From NCBI GenBank assembly GCA_903908065.1, contig CAIVQO010000098.1, positions 95,394 through 159,393 on the forward strand: a DNA stretch of 64,000 nt, in the 5' to 3' direction. Position 1 is the first letter of the stretch. Each line of letters begins with the position of its first letter. The DNA comes from an uncultured beta proteobacterium (GTDB taxonomy: Bacteria > Pseudomonadota > Gammaproteobacteria > Burkholderiales > Rhodocyclaceae). This document shows, piece by piece, positions 1-8,234 of this stretch. The notes beneath the pieces are model-generated. The model was not told the DNA's origin. It did no database searches and saw only the letters and a list, made by a program, of their open reading frames with translations. The position numbers and the translations under genes are program-made.

Positions 1-217
1 GCTCCTTCTCGAAGCGGTTCAGCAATTCGGCGGCGAAGTGCTGCGAATCGGCCGCCGAGCCGCCGTTGCCGCAGGTCATCACCTTGCCGCCGGCATTGAG
101 GCTGGCGACCATGGCGCGTACGGCGGCCTCTATCGGGGCGGCCATGGCGGCGAGCGCGGCCTGCTTGGTTTGGGCACTGTCGGTGAATTGCTGCTGGATG
201 CGTGAGGCGAGGGTCAT
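1..217 (-). CDS. diaA: SIS-domain protein, DiaA / phosphoheptose isomerase family (partial, N-terminal 72 residues)
   Basis: The gene runs off the left edge of the window, so only the N-terminal 72 residues are visible. The sugar-isomerase (SIS) phosphate-binding segment [17 protein letters not shown] is intact at about residues 49-65. Family members are either GmhA, which converts sedoheptulose 7-phosphate to D-glycero-D-manno-heptose 7-phosphate for LPS, or DiaA, which binds DnaA and promotes initiation. The context yraN - HIRAN - SIS resembles the enterobacterial yraN-diaA pair, which favours DiaA, but the visible part cannot separate the two; the Glu in AAEL is GmhA-like. The ATG is the first in frame and is followed at once by a typical SIS N-terminal helix. 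Confidence 0.8.
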   Translation of the reverse strand, partial: MTLASRIQQQFTDSAQTKQAALAAMAAPIEAAVRAMVASLNAGGKVMTCGNGGSAADSQHFAAELLNRFEKE

Positions 218-291
218 GAAACTTCCAGAAAAGGGATTGCAGACAAAAGGATAGCCTCCCAAACCGGCCCAGCGAGCCGTGAATAAGAGGC

Positions 292-669
292 TTAGAGGAC
301 GACAAATACTTCGATCAGCATTCTCTGCCAGGGGTTCCGGTGCTGGCGAAGTTTCGCGATCCGGGCGTCAACTTTGTCACCATTATCCATCGCTGCGGCG
401 ACTGCCCGGTTTTCCTTGCGCGGCAGGTAGCCCAGCTTGCGACCGCGCCATTCAACCCGCACGGCATTGGCGTCGTAGTCGTTTTGCGGTTCGCGCACCA
501 GGTCCAGCCGGTCGCCTTCGCGCAGCTCGGGCCACAGGTCTTCGCCAGCGTGGTACTTGAAGCCCGCCAGCGGCGAGCTTTGCACCAGGATGCGTACCTC
601 GCCGGCATTGGCCATGCCCAGCCAGAGCGCGCAGAGCAGGGCAAGAAGTTCAATCGGCCGCAAACGCAT
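292..669 (-). CDS. HIRAN-domain protein with signal peptide
   Basis: About 125 residues. The chosen ATG gives a clean signal peptide ([12 protein letters not shown]..., Ala-X-Ala-like end near residue 22); an in-frame start 24 bases further upstream would put charged residues in front of it. The remainder matches the HIRAN fold, including the [19 protein letters not shown] core and the following GYLPR motif. HIRAN is best known as a DNA-end-binding module attached to SNF2 helicases such as HLTF, so a stand-alone exported copy is odd and its ligand is unknown. The start overlaps the end of yraN by 20 bases, so the two are probably translationally coupled. Confidence 0.75.
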   Translation of the reverse strand: MRLRPIELLALLCALWLGMANAGEVRILVQSSPLAGFKYHAGEDLWPELREGDRLDLVREPQNDYDANAVRVEWRGRKLGYLPRKENRAVAAAMDNGDKVDARIAKLRQHRNPWQRMLIEVFVVL

Positions 670-1003
670 CGCGCAGCCACTCAAGTTTTTCACCCTGCGG
701 GCCGTCGATCAGCACGCAGTCGAAGCGGCAGGGGCGTTCGCCATGGCGGACCAGCCAGTGGCGGGCCGCCAGCACCAGCCGGGCGCGCTTGGCGGCGGTG
801 ATGCTGGCGCCGGCACCGCCGTAGTCGGAACGGGTGCGGCTCCTGACCTCGACGAACACCGTCATGGCACCGTCCTGGCAGATCAGGTCGATCTCGCCGC
901 CCCGCACGCGGAAGTTGCGTTCGATCAGCCGCAGGCCGCGCGCCTGCAGGTGCTCCGCGGCGCGTTGTTCGCCTGCCGCGCCTTTGGCTTGTCGCTTGTT
1001 CAT
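650..1003 (-). CDS. yraN: YraN family (UPF0102) endonuclease-like protein
   Basis: 117 residues, the usual family length. The restriction-endonuclease-like core is visible: the ERNFRVRGGEIDLICQDG segment (residues about 28-45) carries the E-I-D metal-binding motif, followed by FVEVRSR with the E-V-R/K catalytic strand. The family is universal in proteobacteria but its physiological substrate is not settled. It starts only six bases from the first possible start codon of the divergent rsmI, and it begins a minus-strand string yraN - HIRAN - diaA. Confidence 0.9.
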   Translation of the reverse strand: MNKRQAKGAAGEQRAAEHLQARGLRLIERNFRVRGGEIDLICQDGAMTVFVEVRSRTRSDYGGAGASITAAKRARLVLAARHWLVRHGERPCRFDCVLIDGPQGEKLEWLRDAFAAD

Positions 1004-1018
1004 GCAAGAATGCCGCCC

Positions 1019-1852
1019 ATGGAAGCCGCATTGTATGTCGTCGCCACCCCGATCGGAAATCTCGATGACATAAGCCTGCGCGCGCTGCGCATCCTGGGCG
1101 AGGTCGATCTGGTGGCCTGTGAAGATACCCGCCATGCGCGGCAACTGCTCGATCACCATGGCATCAAGGCGAGCACCCTCGCGCTGCACCAGCACAACGA
1201 AAACCAGGCGGCGCACAAGCTGGTCGAGCAGCTCGCCGCCGGCAGGCGCGTGGCCTTGATTTCCGACGCCGGCACGCCGGGGGTTTCCGACCCCGGGGCG
1301 CGTGCCGTCGCTGCCGTGCGGCGCGCCGGCTTCAAGGTGGTCCCGGTGCCCGGCGCCAATGCGGCGGTCGCTGCGCTGTCGGCCGCCGGTCTGCCCGATC
1401 CGCGCTTCCTCTTCGTCGGGTTCCTGCCGGCAAAAGTCGGCGCCCGCAGGACGGCGATTACGGAACTGGCGGCGATCGAGGCGACGCTGGTGTTCCATGA
1501 AGCGCCGCACCGGGTGCGCGAAACCGTTGCCGATTTGGCCGAGCTGCTGGATCCGCAACGCAGCATCGTCATCGCCCGCGAGCTGACCAAGCTCTTCGAG
1601 CAGATCGAGGTCATGCCGCTGGCCGAGGCGCCGGCCTGGCTGGCGGCGGATGCCAATCGCGAGCGCGGCGAATTCGTGTTGCTGGTGTCGGCGCCACCGC
1701 CGCGGCAGGGGATGGATGCCGAAGCCGAGCGGGTGTTGAAGACCCTGCTGGCCGAGCTGCCGGTAAAGCAGGCGGCCAAGCTCGCCGCCGAAATCACCGG
1801 CCAGCCGAAGAACGCGCTGTATGCCAGGGCCCTGGAGCTCAAAGGCGACTAG
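1019..1852 (+). CDS. rsmI: 16S rRNA (cytidine(1402)-2'-O)-methyltransferase
   Basis: RsmI uses S-adenosylmethionine to 2'-O-methylate C1402 in the 16S rRNA decoding centre. The protein is about 277 residues, near the 286 of E. coli. The tetrapyrrole-methylase-type SAM fold shows in VVATPIGNLDDIS near the N-terminus, in the SDAGTPGVSDPG loop at about residues 82-93, and in FLPAK and FHEAPHR downstream. An in-frame ATG nine bases upstream is an alternative start; the chosen one places the family N-terminus directly at the first strand. It is divergent from yraN with almost no intergenic space, so its promoter must lie inside yraN. Confidence 0.93.
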   Translation: MEAALYVVATPIGNLDDISLRALRILGEVDLVACEDTRHARQLLDHHGIKASTLALHQHNENQAAHKLVEQLAAGRRVALISDAGTPGVSDPGARAVAAVRRAGFKVVPVPGANAAVAALSAAGLPDPRFLFVGFLPAKVGARRTAITELAAIEATLVFHEAPHRVRETVADLAELLDPQRSIVIARELTKLFEQIEVMPLAEAPAWLAADANRERGEFVLLVSAPPPRQGMDAEAERVLKTLLAELPVKQAAKLAAEITGQPKNALYARALELKGD

Positions 1853-1898
1853 AGGCCGACCGGGGGGGCCACCGTAGGGCGGCTCGTATAATCCGGCG

Positions 1899-2933
1899 AT
1901 GGACTCGATAACCCTTACCCGCCCCGACGACTGGCACCTGCACCTGCGCGATGGCGCGGCGCTGGCAGCCGTACTGCCCGACACCGCACGCCGCTTCGCC
2001 CGTGCCATTGTCATGCCCAACCTGAAGCCGCCGGTGACCACGGTGGCGCTGGCCGCCGCCTACCGCGAGCGCATCCTCGCCGCGTTGCCGGCCGGGTTGG
2101 ACTTCCAGCCTTTGATGACGCTCTACCTCACCGACAACATGGCTCCGGCAGAGATCGACGCCGCCCGGGCCAGCGGTTTCGTCCACGCGGTGAAGCTGTA
2201 TCCGGCCGGAGCAACGACCAATTCCGATGCCGGTGTCAGCGACCTCCGGCGCTGTGCCGCCACGCTGGCGCGCATGGAAAAGCTCGGCCTGCCGCTGCTG
2301 GTGCATGGCGAGGTCACCGATCCGGCCGTCGATGTGTTCGACCGCGAAGCGGTGTTCATCGACACCGTGCTGGCACCACTGCTGCGCGACTTCCCGGCGC
2401 TGAAGCTGGTGCTGGAGCACATCACCACCCGGGACGGCGTCGATTTCGTCAAGGCGTGCGGGGCCAATGTCGCCGGCACGCTGACGGCGCACCATCTGCT
2501 GCTCAACCGCAATGCCATCTTCGCCGGCGGCATCCGCCCGCACCACTATTGCCTGCCGGTGCTGAAGCGCGAAACCCACCGCCAGGCGCTGCTCGCCGCC
2601 GCAGTTTCCGGCAATCCGAAATTCTTCCTCGGCACCGATTCGGCGCCGCACGCGCAAAGCACCAAGGAGGCCGCCTGCGGCTGCGCCGGCTGCTACACGG
2701 CCAATGCCGGCATCGAGCTGTACGCCGAGGCTTTCGATGCCGCCGGCGCGCTGCACACGCTGGAAGCCTTCGCCAGCTTCAACGGCCCCGCCTTCTACGG
2801 CCTGCCGCGCAATGCCGGAACGATTACGCTGCAGCGCGAGGCGCAGGTGGTTCCGGCCAGCCTCGACTATTTGCCCGGCGACCGGCTGGTGCCCTTGCGC
2901 GCGGGCGAAACCGTGGCCTGGCGACTGGCCTGA
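1899..2933 (+). CDS. pyrC: Dihydroorotase, class II
   Basis: Third step of de novo pyrimidine synthesis: reversible cyclisation of N-carbamoyl-L-aspartate to L-dihydroorotate in the cytoplasm. 344 residues, typical of the homodimeric E. coli-type enzyme. All binuclear zinc ligands can be placed: H13 and H15 (HLH), the carboxylated K99 in AVKLYPAG, H136 in VHGE, H174 in LEHITT, and the catalytic D247 in GTDSAPH. The gene follows rsmI by 46 bases and is followed directly by an overlapping or abutting DUF3025 gene, so they probably share a transcript. Confidence 0.97.
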   Translation: MDSITLTRPDDWHLHLRDGAALAAVLPDTARRFARAIVMPNLKPPVTTVALAAAYRERILAALPAGLDFQPLMTLYLTDNMAPAEIDAARASGFVHAVKLYPAGATTNSDAGVSDLRRCAATLARMEKLGLPLLVHGEVTDPAVDVFDREAVFIDTVLAPLLRDFPALKLVLEHITTRDGVDFVKACGANVAGTLTAHHLLLNRNAIFAGGIRPHHYCLPVLKRETHRQALLAAAVSGNPKFFLGTDSAPHAQSTKEAACGCAGCYTANAGIELYAEAFDAAGALHTLEAFASFNGPAFYGLPRNAGTITLQREAQVVPASLDYLPGDRLVPLRAGETVAWRLA

Positions 2934-2944
2934 TCGCCGCGCCT

Positions 2945-3745
2945 TTGGGGTTCGACGGCCTGAACCTGCATCCGCTGTCGGAGTTCCTTGCTCCTTGGCT
3001 GCGGGATGGCGTTCCCGATCTTGCCGCCCTGAATCGCCTCGCCGCCGCACGCGGCATCCGGACCGGCGGCGGCGCGCCGCTGTGCTTTGTTTCTCCCGCC
3101 GAGGATGGCGAGTCTTACGAGGAGCGCGCCTACCATCGCGGGGAAGTCGCGACGCGCGTCGACAACCGCCACGATCTCTTCAATGCACTGATCTGGCTCG
3201 CCTTCCCGCGCAGCAAGGCAGCGATAAATCGGCGGCATCACGAGGCGCTGCTGGCGGCGCGCGCCGCCGGCAGCGACGTGCGCGGTCCGCTGCGCGATGC
3301 CCTGACCCAGTTCGACGAATGCGGCGTCATCGTCACCGGAACGGCGCCCGAACTCTGGCTCCGGCTACGCGACCATTGCTGGCGCGAGGTCTTCGTCCTG
3401 CGTCGCGCCGAACTGCTGCGTACGACGCGCTTCGTTGTCTTCGGCCACGCCAGCCATGACCTGCTGGGCGAACCTTTTGTCGGCCTTTGCGGCAAGGCGC
3501 TGTTCATCGACGTCGATGCCACCTGGCTGGATCTGTCGGCGGAGGCCGCATTGGCGGAACTCGATACGCGGCTGGCAGCGCGGCTTGAAACAGGCGAGTT
3601 CGCTCCAAGCGATTGGCAACCGCTGCCGCTGCTCGGCATTCCCGGCGCCACGCCGGAGAACGAGGATCCCGCCTACTACGACGATACGCGGCAGTTCCGC
3701 CCGCCGCGTAGAATGGCGGCGGGAAGTTCGCCAGGCAACCGCTGA
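2945..3745 (+). CDS. DUF3025 domain-containing protein
   Basis: About 266 residues of unknown function. The family signature is recognisable in the segment beginning FDGLNLHPLSEFL and in the downstream YEERAYHRGEVATR and NRHDLFNALIWLAFPRSKAAINRRH stretches. No in-frame ATG or GTG lies between the pyrC stop and this domain, so a TTG is taken as start; a CTG overlapping the pyrC stop is the other option. The last 25 bases coincide with the 5' end of rnpB, and the rnpB -10 box lies in its final codons. No signal peptide or membrane segment is visible. Confidence 0.75.
   Translation: MGFDGLNLHPLSEFLAPWLRDGVPDLAALNRLAAARGIRTGGGAPLCFVSPAEDGESYEERAYHRGEVATRVDNRHDLFNALIWLAFPRSKAAINRRHHEALLAARAAGSDVRGPLRDALTQFDECGVIVTGTAPELWLRLRDHCWREVFVLRRAELLRTTRFVVFGHASHDLLGEPFVGLCGKALFIDVDATWLDLSAEAALAELDTRLAARLETGEFAPSDWQPLPLLGIPGATPENEDPAYYDDTRQFRPPRRMAAGSSPGNR
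3709..3714 (+). promoter_or_regulatory. Probable -10 box of the rnpB promoter
   Basis: TAGAAT ends six bases before the base that opens RNase P helix P1, the spacing expected for a sigma-70 start site at 3721. No good -35 hexamer is seen 16-18 bases upstream. The box lies within the DUF3025 coding sequence. Confidence 0.6.
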
Positions 3746-4096
3746 TCGCGCAAGCGATTGGAGGAAAGTCCGGGCTCCACAGGGCAGGATGCCGGCTAAC
3801 GGCCGGGCGCTATAAGTCGTGCGATGCAAGTCGGACGATGAAGGCGACGGAAAGTGCAACAGAAAGATACCGCCCAAGTTCGCAAGAACCGGCAAGGGTG
3901 AAATGGCGAGGTAAGAGCTCACCGCGGACGTGGCAACACGGACGGCACGGCAAACCCCATCCGGAGCAAGGCCAAATAGGGGAGCATTGGCGCGGCCCGC
4001 GTCGCTCCCGGGTAGGCTGCTAGAGGCCGTCGGTAACGGCGGTCCCAGAGGAATGGTTGCCCACGACAGAACCCGGCTTATCGGCGGACTTCCCAC
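3721..4096 (+). ncRNA. rnpB: RNase P RNA, bacterial type A
   Basis: Catalytic RNA of RNase P, which matures tRNA 5' ends. About 375 nt, like the E. coli RNA. The universally conserved core is present: GAGGAAAGTCCGGGCTCC at 3761-3778, ACAGAAAGATACCGCC near 3859-3875, GGTAAGAGCTCACCGC near 3910-3925, and CCACGACAGAACCCGG from 4061. The ends pair as helix P1: GGGAAGTTCGCC at the 5' end with GGCGGACTTCCC at 4083-4094 (one G-U pair). The 5' end overlaps the stop of the DUF3025 gene. Confidence 0.97.
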
Positions 4097-4127
4097 CCAT
4101 CGCGGAGCGATGGGTGGGAATTGCTTT
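4091..4127 (+). terminator. Hairpin terminator of rnpB
   Basis: A perfect 12-bp stem, TCCCACCCATCG against CGATGGGTGGGA, with a five-base loop, ends 4119 and is followed by the short tract ATTGCTTT. Its first four bases are shared with helix P1 of the RNase P RNA, so the two structures compete there. The bases from here to 4232 contain no gene; a small GCCGCC/GGCGGC hairpin sits at 4180-4194. Confidence 0.7.
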
Positions 4128-4232
4128 GGATGCACTATCCTCCCGGCCCCATTTACAGGAAAGGGAGTGACCAAGTCAGGCCGCCTGCGGCGGCAGAGGA
4201 AAACTTAAAGTCGGCGCTGGTTAGACGGTGAA

Positions 4233-4661
4233 TTAGCGCACCAGCAGCACGGGTACCTTGGCGTGATGCGCCAGCTTCATTGCCACCGAGCCGAGCAGGG
4301 TGCCCGTGAGGCCGCTGTGGCCGCGGGTGCCGATCACGATCTGGTCGCAGGCATGGCTGGCGGCAAATTCGGTGATGGCGCTTGCCGGATCGCCGATCAG
4401 CACGTGCAGCGTCGGCGCCAGGCCGGCGGCGGTAAGCTCGTCGCGCGCAGCGGCCAGTGCCTTCATGCCGTTTTCAAGATGGAATTCCTTGATCGTATCG
4501 GCGTTGATGAAACGGCCGATGTCGTTGGGCAGCAAGGCCTGGACATTGATCAGGTGAAGTTCGGGCAACTCGCGCAAGTCCCTGACGTGGGTGGCCACCC
4601 AGCGCGCGGCATGCAGCGAATTTTCCGAGCCGTCGATCGGCAGCAGCCATTTTTGGGTCAT
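4233..4661 (-). CDS. Universal stress protein (UspA family)
   Basis: 142 residues, a single Usp domain. The ATP-binding signature G-x2-G-x9-G-S is present at residues 111-125 (GTRGHSGLTGTLLGS), so this is the nucleotide-binding type rather than the UspA type that lacks it; the N-terminal LLPIDGSENS strand and Asp are typical. It starts two bases after the stop of the upstream TerC gene, so the two are almost certainly cotranscribed. The specific stress it serves cannot be read from sequence. Confidence 0.92.
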   Translation of the reverse strand: MTQKWLLPIDGSENSLHAARWVATHVRDLRELPELHLINVQALLPNDIGRFINADTIKEFHLENGMKALAAARDELTAAGLAPTLHVLIGDPASAITEFAASHACDQIVIGTRGHSGLTGTLLGSVAMKLAHHAKVPVLLVR

Positions 4662-4663
4662 GT

Positions 4664-5377
4664 TCAGCCTTTCGATGAATCCGTGATTTCGACGGCGGCG
4701 GGCGGCGTGGCGCGCGCGGCCAGCCACTTGCCGATGGCCACGACCAGGATCGCGCCGAGCACGGCGGCGATGGTCTTGGCATAGGGAATGCCGGCCAGCA
4801 GATCTTTCGGCAGCGCCGGGTCGGTGACGATCATGCCGCCGCCGATCCAGCCCAGCAGGGCGCCGCCAGCGGTGATCACCACGGGATAGCGGTCCATCAG
4901 CTTCAATACCAGCTGGCTGCCCCAGACCACGATGGGGATCGAGACGAGGATGCCGAACACCACCAGCAGCATGCTGCCGTTGGCGGCGCCGGCCACGGCG
5001 ATCACGTTGTCCAGGCTCATCACTGCGTCGGCGACGATGATGGTCTTGATCGCACCGGCCAGCGAGGTCGAGGCCTCGACGTTGTCGTGGCCATCGTCCT
5101 CGGGCAGCAGCAGCTTGACCCCGATCCAGAACAGCAGCAGGGCGCCGACCACCTTGAGCCAGGGAATCGAGAGCAGTTGCAGGGCGAAGAAGATCAGCAC
5201 GATGCGCAGGCCAATGGCACCCACCACGCCCCAAAAAATGCCTTTGTTACGTTGCTCGTCGGGCAGCTTGCGGCAGGCCAGGGCAATCACCACGGCATTG
5301 TCGCCGCCGAGCAGGATGTCGATCAGGATGATCTGGGCAACGGCGATCCAGAAGGCGGCAGTGGAGATGTCCAGCAT
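4664..5377 (-). CDS. TerC family integral membrane protein (YjbE type)
   Basis: 237 residues with seven predicted hydrophobic segments. Two repeats of the family's acidic motif are seen, LLGGDNAVV at about residues 22-30 and MSLDNVIA at about 119-126, which are the presumed metal-coordinating sites. Characterised TerC relatives export Mn2+ or support metalation of secreted enzymes; the ion here is unknown. Only 39 bases separate it from the upstream GntR gene, which leaves no room for the yybP-ykoY Mn2+ riboswitch often found before this family. Confidence 0.87.
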   Translation of the reverse strand: MLDISTAAFWIAVAQIILIDILLGGDNAVVIALACRKLPDEQRNKGIFWGVVGAIGLRIVLIFFALQLLSIPWLKVVGALLLFWIGVKLLLPEDDGHDNVEASTSLAGAIKTIIVADAVMSLDNVIAVAGAANGSMLLVVFGILVSIPIVVWGSQLVLKLMDRYPVVITAGGALLGWIGGGMIVTDPALPKDLLAGIPYAKTIAAVLGAILVVAIGKWLAARATPPAAVEITDSSKG

Positions 5378-5416
5378 GGTGGCGAAAGGGGTTCTGGGGT
5401 TGAGTCGGGGCGGAGT

Positions 5417-6217
5417 TTAGCGCGAGCGTGCGCTGCGCGCCTTGGGTGGTGGCTCGGGCGTGCGATCCAGGTCGAGGGCCAGCTTGATGCCGAGCCGCCC
5501 CGCGGTACCCCGGAGGTGTTCCTGGGCGAAGCGCCGCGCCGCTTCGGGATCGGCTTGCGCGATTGCCTCGAACAGCGCGCGATGCTCGCGCTGCGCCTCC
5601 TCGGGATGCGCCAGCTGGCGGCGCGTGCCGTGCCAGGCCAGCTTGCGCGAATCGGAGAAATGGCGGCCGAGGAACTCGACCAGGCGCCCGATGTAGGCGT
5701 TGCGCGTCGCCCGCGCCATGGCGATGTGGAAATTGTCGTCGGCCTCCGCGCCGTCGCTGCCGGATTCGATGGCCGCTTCCATGGCGTCGAGGTGAGTGGC
5801 CATGGCCTTGAGGTCGGCCGCCTTGCGGCGCCGGGCGGCGAGCGCCGCTACCGCGCTTTCGACCATCACGCGCAGTTCGAAGATGTCGCGCAGCTCGCCG
5901 AGCTCCGGTCCTGCGCCTTTCCAGAAGCGGAGGTTGATCGCCTTGGGGGCTTCGACGACGAAGGCTCCCGAGCCCTGCCGGGTTTCGATCAGGCCGTCGG
6001 CCTTGAGCCGGGCGATGGCTTCGCGCACTACCGCGCGGCTGACGCCGAAAGCCTCGCCGAGCGCCTTTTCCGTCGGCAGTCGGTCGCCGGGACGCAGGTC
6101 GCCACGTGAAATGCGGCGCTGCAGGTCGCCGGATACCTCTTCGGATAGCCTCAGCGGCCGGGTAATCCGGCTCAATTCTCCACTGGCGTCGGCGGGGCTG
6201 GGCTTGGTGGCGGGCAT
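5417..6217 (-). CDS. GntR family transcriptional regulator, FadR subfamily (FCD domain)
   Basis: 266 residues: a winged helix-turn-helix at about 24-92 (GDRLPTEKALGEAFGVSRAVVREAI is diagnostic) and an all-helical FCD effector domain at about 105-235. FCD regulators usually sense organic acids or acyl-CoA compounds. It is divergent from the TRAP transporter genes across a 159-base spacer that holds a matching palindrome, so it most likely represses the transporter in the absence of substrate. The TerC and Usp genes downstream may be on the same transcript. Confidence 0.92.
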   Translation of the reverse strand: MPATKPSPADASGELSRITRPLRLSEEVSGDLQRRISRGDLRPGDRLPTEKALGEAFGVSRAVVREAIARLKADGLIETRQGSGAFVVEAPKAINLRFWKGAGPELGELRDIFELRVMVESAVAALAARRRKAADLKAMATHLDAMEAAIESGSDGAEADDNFHIAMARATRNAYIGRLVEFLGRHFSDSRKLAWHGTRRQLAHPEEAQREHRALFEAIAQADPEAARRFAQEHLRGTAGRLGIKLALDLDRTPEPPPKARSARSR

Positions 6218-6241
6218 GGGAAAACGAGTCGTGTTGTCTTA

Positions 6242-6271
6242 TTGTCAGACAAATTCCGTTTCTGGTAAAGT
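6242..6271 (+). promoter_or_regulatory. TRAP operon promoter with GntR-type operator
   Basis: TTGTCAGACAA at 6242-6252 is a perfect palindrome around a central A and fits the short operators of FadR-subfamily regulators. It overlaps a -35 (TTGTCA, 6242-6247) that is 18 bases from an extended -10 (TGG then TAAAGT, 6266-6271). A repressor bound here would block RNA polymerase. The regulator is inferred to be the divergent GntR protein. Confidence 0.6.
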
Positions 6272-6376
6272 GGCCGGGTCGATTTCGGTGTCCCTCGCCG
6301 GACACCAGGACAGCCAGCCGCACGGAAGCCAGATTCCGGCGGCGGACAAACCCAAACAACTACTGGAGGAGACACC

Positions 6377-7522
6377 ATGTCCGACACCAAACAGCAGCAG
6401 CCTTCACGCCGCAAATTCCTCGCCGCCGCCGCCACCGGTACCGCCGGTGCGGTCGCCGCCGGCTTCCCGATGATCTCGGTGGCCCAGTCGCCGATCACCA
6501 TGCGCTGGCAATCGACCTGGCCGGCGAAGGACATCTTCCACGAATACGCGCTCGATTTCGCCAAGAAGGTGAACGACATGTCGGGTGGTCGCCTCAAGAT
6601 CGAAGTGCTGCCGGCCGGTGCCGTGGTCAAGGCCTTCGAACTGCTTGACGCGGTGTCCAAGGGCACGTTGGACGGAGGTCATGGCGTGGTCGCCTACTGG
6701 TACGGCAAGAATTCGGCCGTGGCGCTGTGGGGCTCCGGCCCGGCCTTCGGCATGGACCCGAACATGGTGCTGGCATGGCACAACTATGGCGGCGGCAAGG
6801 AAATGCTGGCCGACATCTACAAGGGCCTCAACCTCGACGTGCAGTCCTTCCTCTACGGGCCGATGCCGACCCAGCCCTTCGGTTGGTTCAAGAAGCCGAT
6901 CACCAAGGTGGCCGACATCAAGGGCATGAAGTTCCGTACGGTGGGCCTTGCCGTCGACATGTACAAGGACATGGGCCTGGCGGTGAATCCGCTGCCCGGC
7001 GGCGAAATCGTTCCCGCCCTGGATCGTGGCCTGATCGATGCCGCCGAGTTCAACAACGCCTCCAGCGACCGACTGCTCGGCTTCCCCGACGTGACCAAGC
7101 ACTGCATGCTGCAAAGTTTCCACCAGTGCTCGGAGCAGTTCGAGATCCTGTTCAACAAGAAGCGCTACGACGCCCTGCCTGCGGACATGAAGTCCATCAT
7201 CGACTACGCCGTGCAGGCCGCCTCGGCCGACATGAGCTGGAAGGCGATCGACCGCTATTCCAAGGACTACATCGAGATGCAGGAGAAGCAGGGCATCAAG
7301 TTCTGGAAGACGCCGGACCCGATCCTGCGCGCCCAGCTTGAATCCTGGGACAAGATCATCGCCGCCAAGGGCGCCGAGAACCCGGCCTTCAAGAAGGTGC
7401 TCGACTCGATGCGCGACTTTGCCAAACGGTCCTGCCGCTGGCAGAACGACACCATGGTCGACTACAAGATGGCCTACAACCATTTCTTCGCCGCCAAGAA
7501 GGCGCCGGCGAAGAAGGGCTGA
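6377..7522 (+). CDS. dctP: TRAP transporter substrate-binding protein, DctP family
   Basis: 381 residues; periplasmic receptor that delivers a carboxylate to the DctQM permease. The N-terminus carries a Tat signal (SRRKFLAAAA, residues about 10-19) ending near ISVAQS, as is common in the mannitol/chloroaromatic and alpha-keto-acid branch of the family. The conserved Arg-containing segment KGMKFRTVG, which contacts substrate carboxylate, and GGEIVPALDRGLIDAAE are intact. A strong GGAGGAG ribosome-binding site precedes the ATG. The neighbouring 2-hydroxyacid dehydrogenase suggests a 2-keto or 2-hydroxy acid as substrate, but that is inference. Confidence 0.93.
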   Translation: MSDTKQQQPSRRKFLAAAATGTAGAVAAGFPMISVAQSPITMRWQSTWPAKDIFHEYALDFAKKVNDMSGGRLKIEVLPAGAVVKAFELLDAVSKGTLDGGHGVVAYWYGKNSAVALWGSGPAFGMDPNMVLAWHNYGGGKEMLADIYKGLNLDVQSFLYGPMPTQPFGWFKKPITKVADIKGMKFRTVGLAVDMYKDMGLAVNPLPGGEIVPALDRGLIDAAEFNNASSDRLLGFPDVTKHCMLQSFHQCSEQFEILFNKKRYDALPADMKSIIDYAVQAASADMSWKAIDRYSKDYIEMQEKQGIKFWKTPDPILRAQLESWDKIIAAKGAENPAFKKVLDSMRDFAKRSCRWQNDTMVDYKMAYNHFFAAKKAPAKKG

Positions 7523-7535
7523 TCGGCAGGCAAGC

Positions 7536-7571
7536 GCGGCCGCCGGGCGGACAGCCGGCGGCCGCTTTTTC
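7536..7571 (+). terminator. Intercistronic hairpin between dctP and dctQ
   Basis: GCGGCCGCCGG at 7536-7546 pairs perfectly with CCGGCGGCCGC at 7555-7565 and is followed by five T residues: a textbook intrinsic terminator placed between the receptor gene and the permease genes. It would stop most transcripts and keep the binding protein in excess over the membrane subunits. Confidence 0.85.
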
Positions 7572-7589
7572 ATTTGACGGGGGACGTCA

Positions 7590-8234
7590 ATGCAAAAGGC
7601 ATTGTTGTGGGTGGATCGGGCGTCCACACTGGCCGGCCAGGTATTTTCCTGGTCCATCGTGGTACTGACCGCACTGATTTCGTGGGAGGTTTTCTCGCGC
7701 TACGTGTTCAACACTCCGCACGCTTGGGTGCAGGACGCCCAGATCATGCTCTACGGCGTGCTGTTCATGATGGCGGGCGCCTACACCCTGTCCAAGGAGG
7801 GCCACGTTCGCGGCGACGTCCTCTACAGCTTCTTCGAGCCGCGCACCCAGGCGATCTGGGATCTGGTGCTCTACATCGTATTCTTCCTGCCCGGCATCTT
7901 CGCCCTCTCCTATGCCGGCTGGATCTATGCCAATGAGTCGCTGGCGATCCGCGAGCAGACCTTCTCGCCCGAGCCGCTGCCGCTCTATCCCTTCAAGTTC
8001 GTGATCCCGGCCGCGGGATTCGGCCTGATGCTGCAAGGCATCGTCGAGATCATCCGCTGCGTGATCTGCATTCGCGACGGCGAATGGCCGTCGCGCGAAC
8101 ATGACGTCGAGGAAGTCGACGTCGAAAAGCTCAAGGAAATGGTGCACGTCAAGGACGAGGACATCGCCGCGCTGGACAAGTTCGTCGTCGCCCAGGAAGC
8201 CGCCCACCACCAACACGACGGGGCGGCGAAATGA
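7590..8234 (+). CDS. dctQ: TRAP transporter small permease subunit, DctQ family
   Basis: 214 residues with four hydrophobic helices, the DctQ topology. The family segments WEVFSRYVFNTPHAWVQD and KEGHVRGDVLYSFF are present. The C-terminal tail (from about residue 165) is long, charged and rich in Asp, Glu and Lys, beyond the last helix; its role is unknown. The stop overlaps the dctM start by four bases (ATGA). Confidence 0.92.
   Translation: MQKALLWVDRASTLAGQVFSWSIVVLTALISWEVFSRYVFNTPHAWVQDAQIMLYGVLFMMAGAYTLSKEGHVRGDVLYSFFEPRTQAIWDLVLYIVFFLPGIFALSYAGWIYANESLAIREQTFSPEPLPLYPFKFVIPAAGFGLMLQGIVEIIRCVICIRDGEWPSREHDVEEVDVEKLKEMVHVKDEDIAALDKFVVAQEAAHHQHDGAAK

Noticed and set aside
1839..3050. Minus-strand frame opposite pyrC and DUF3025
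   Set aside because: Shadow of pyrC; no domain content.
5378..5416. yybP-ykoY Mn riboswitch before the TerC gene
   Set aside because: Only 39 bases are available between the GntR stop and the TerC start, too short for the aptamer.
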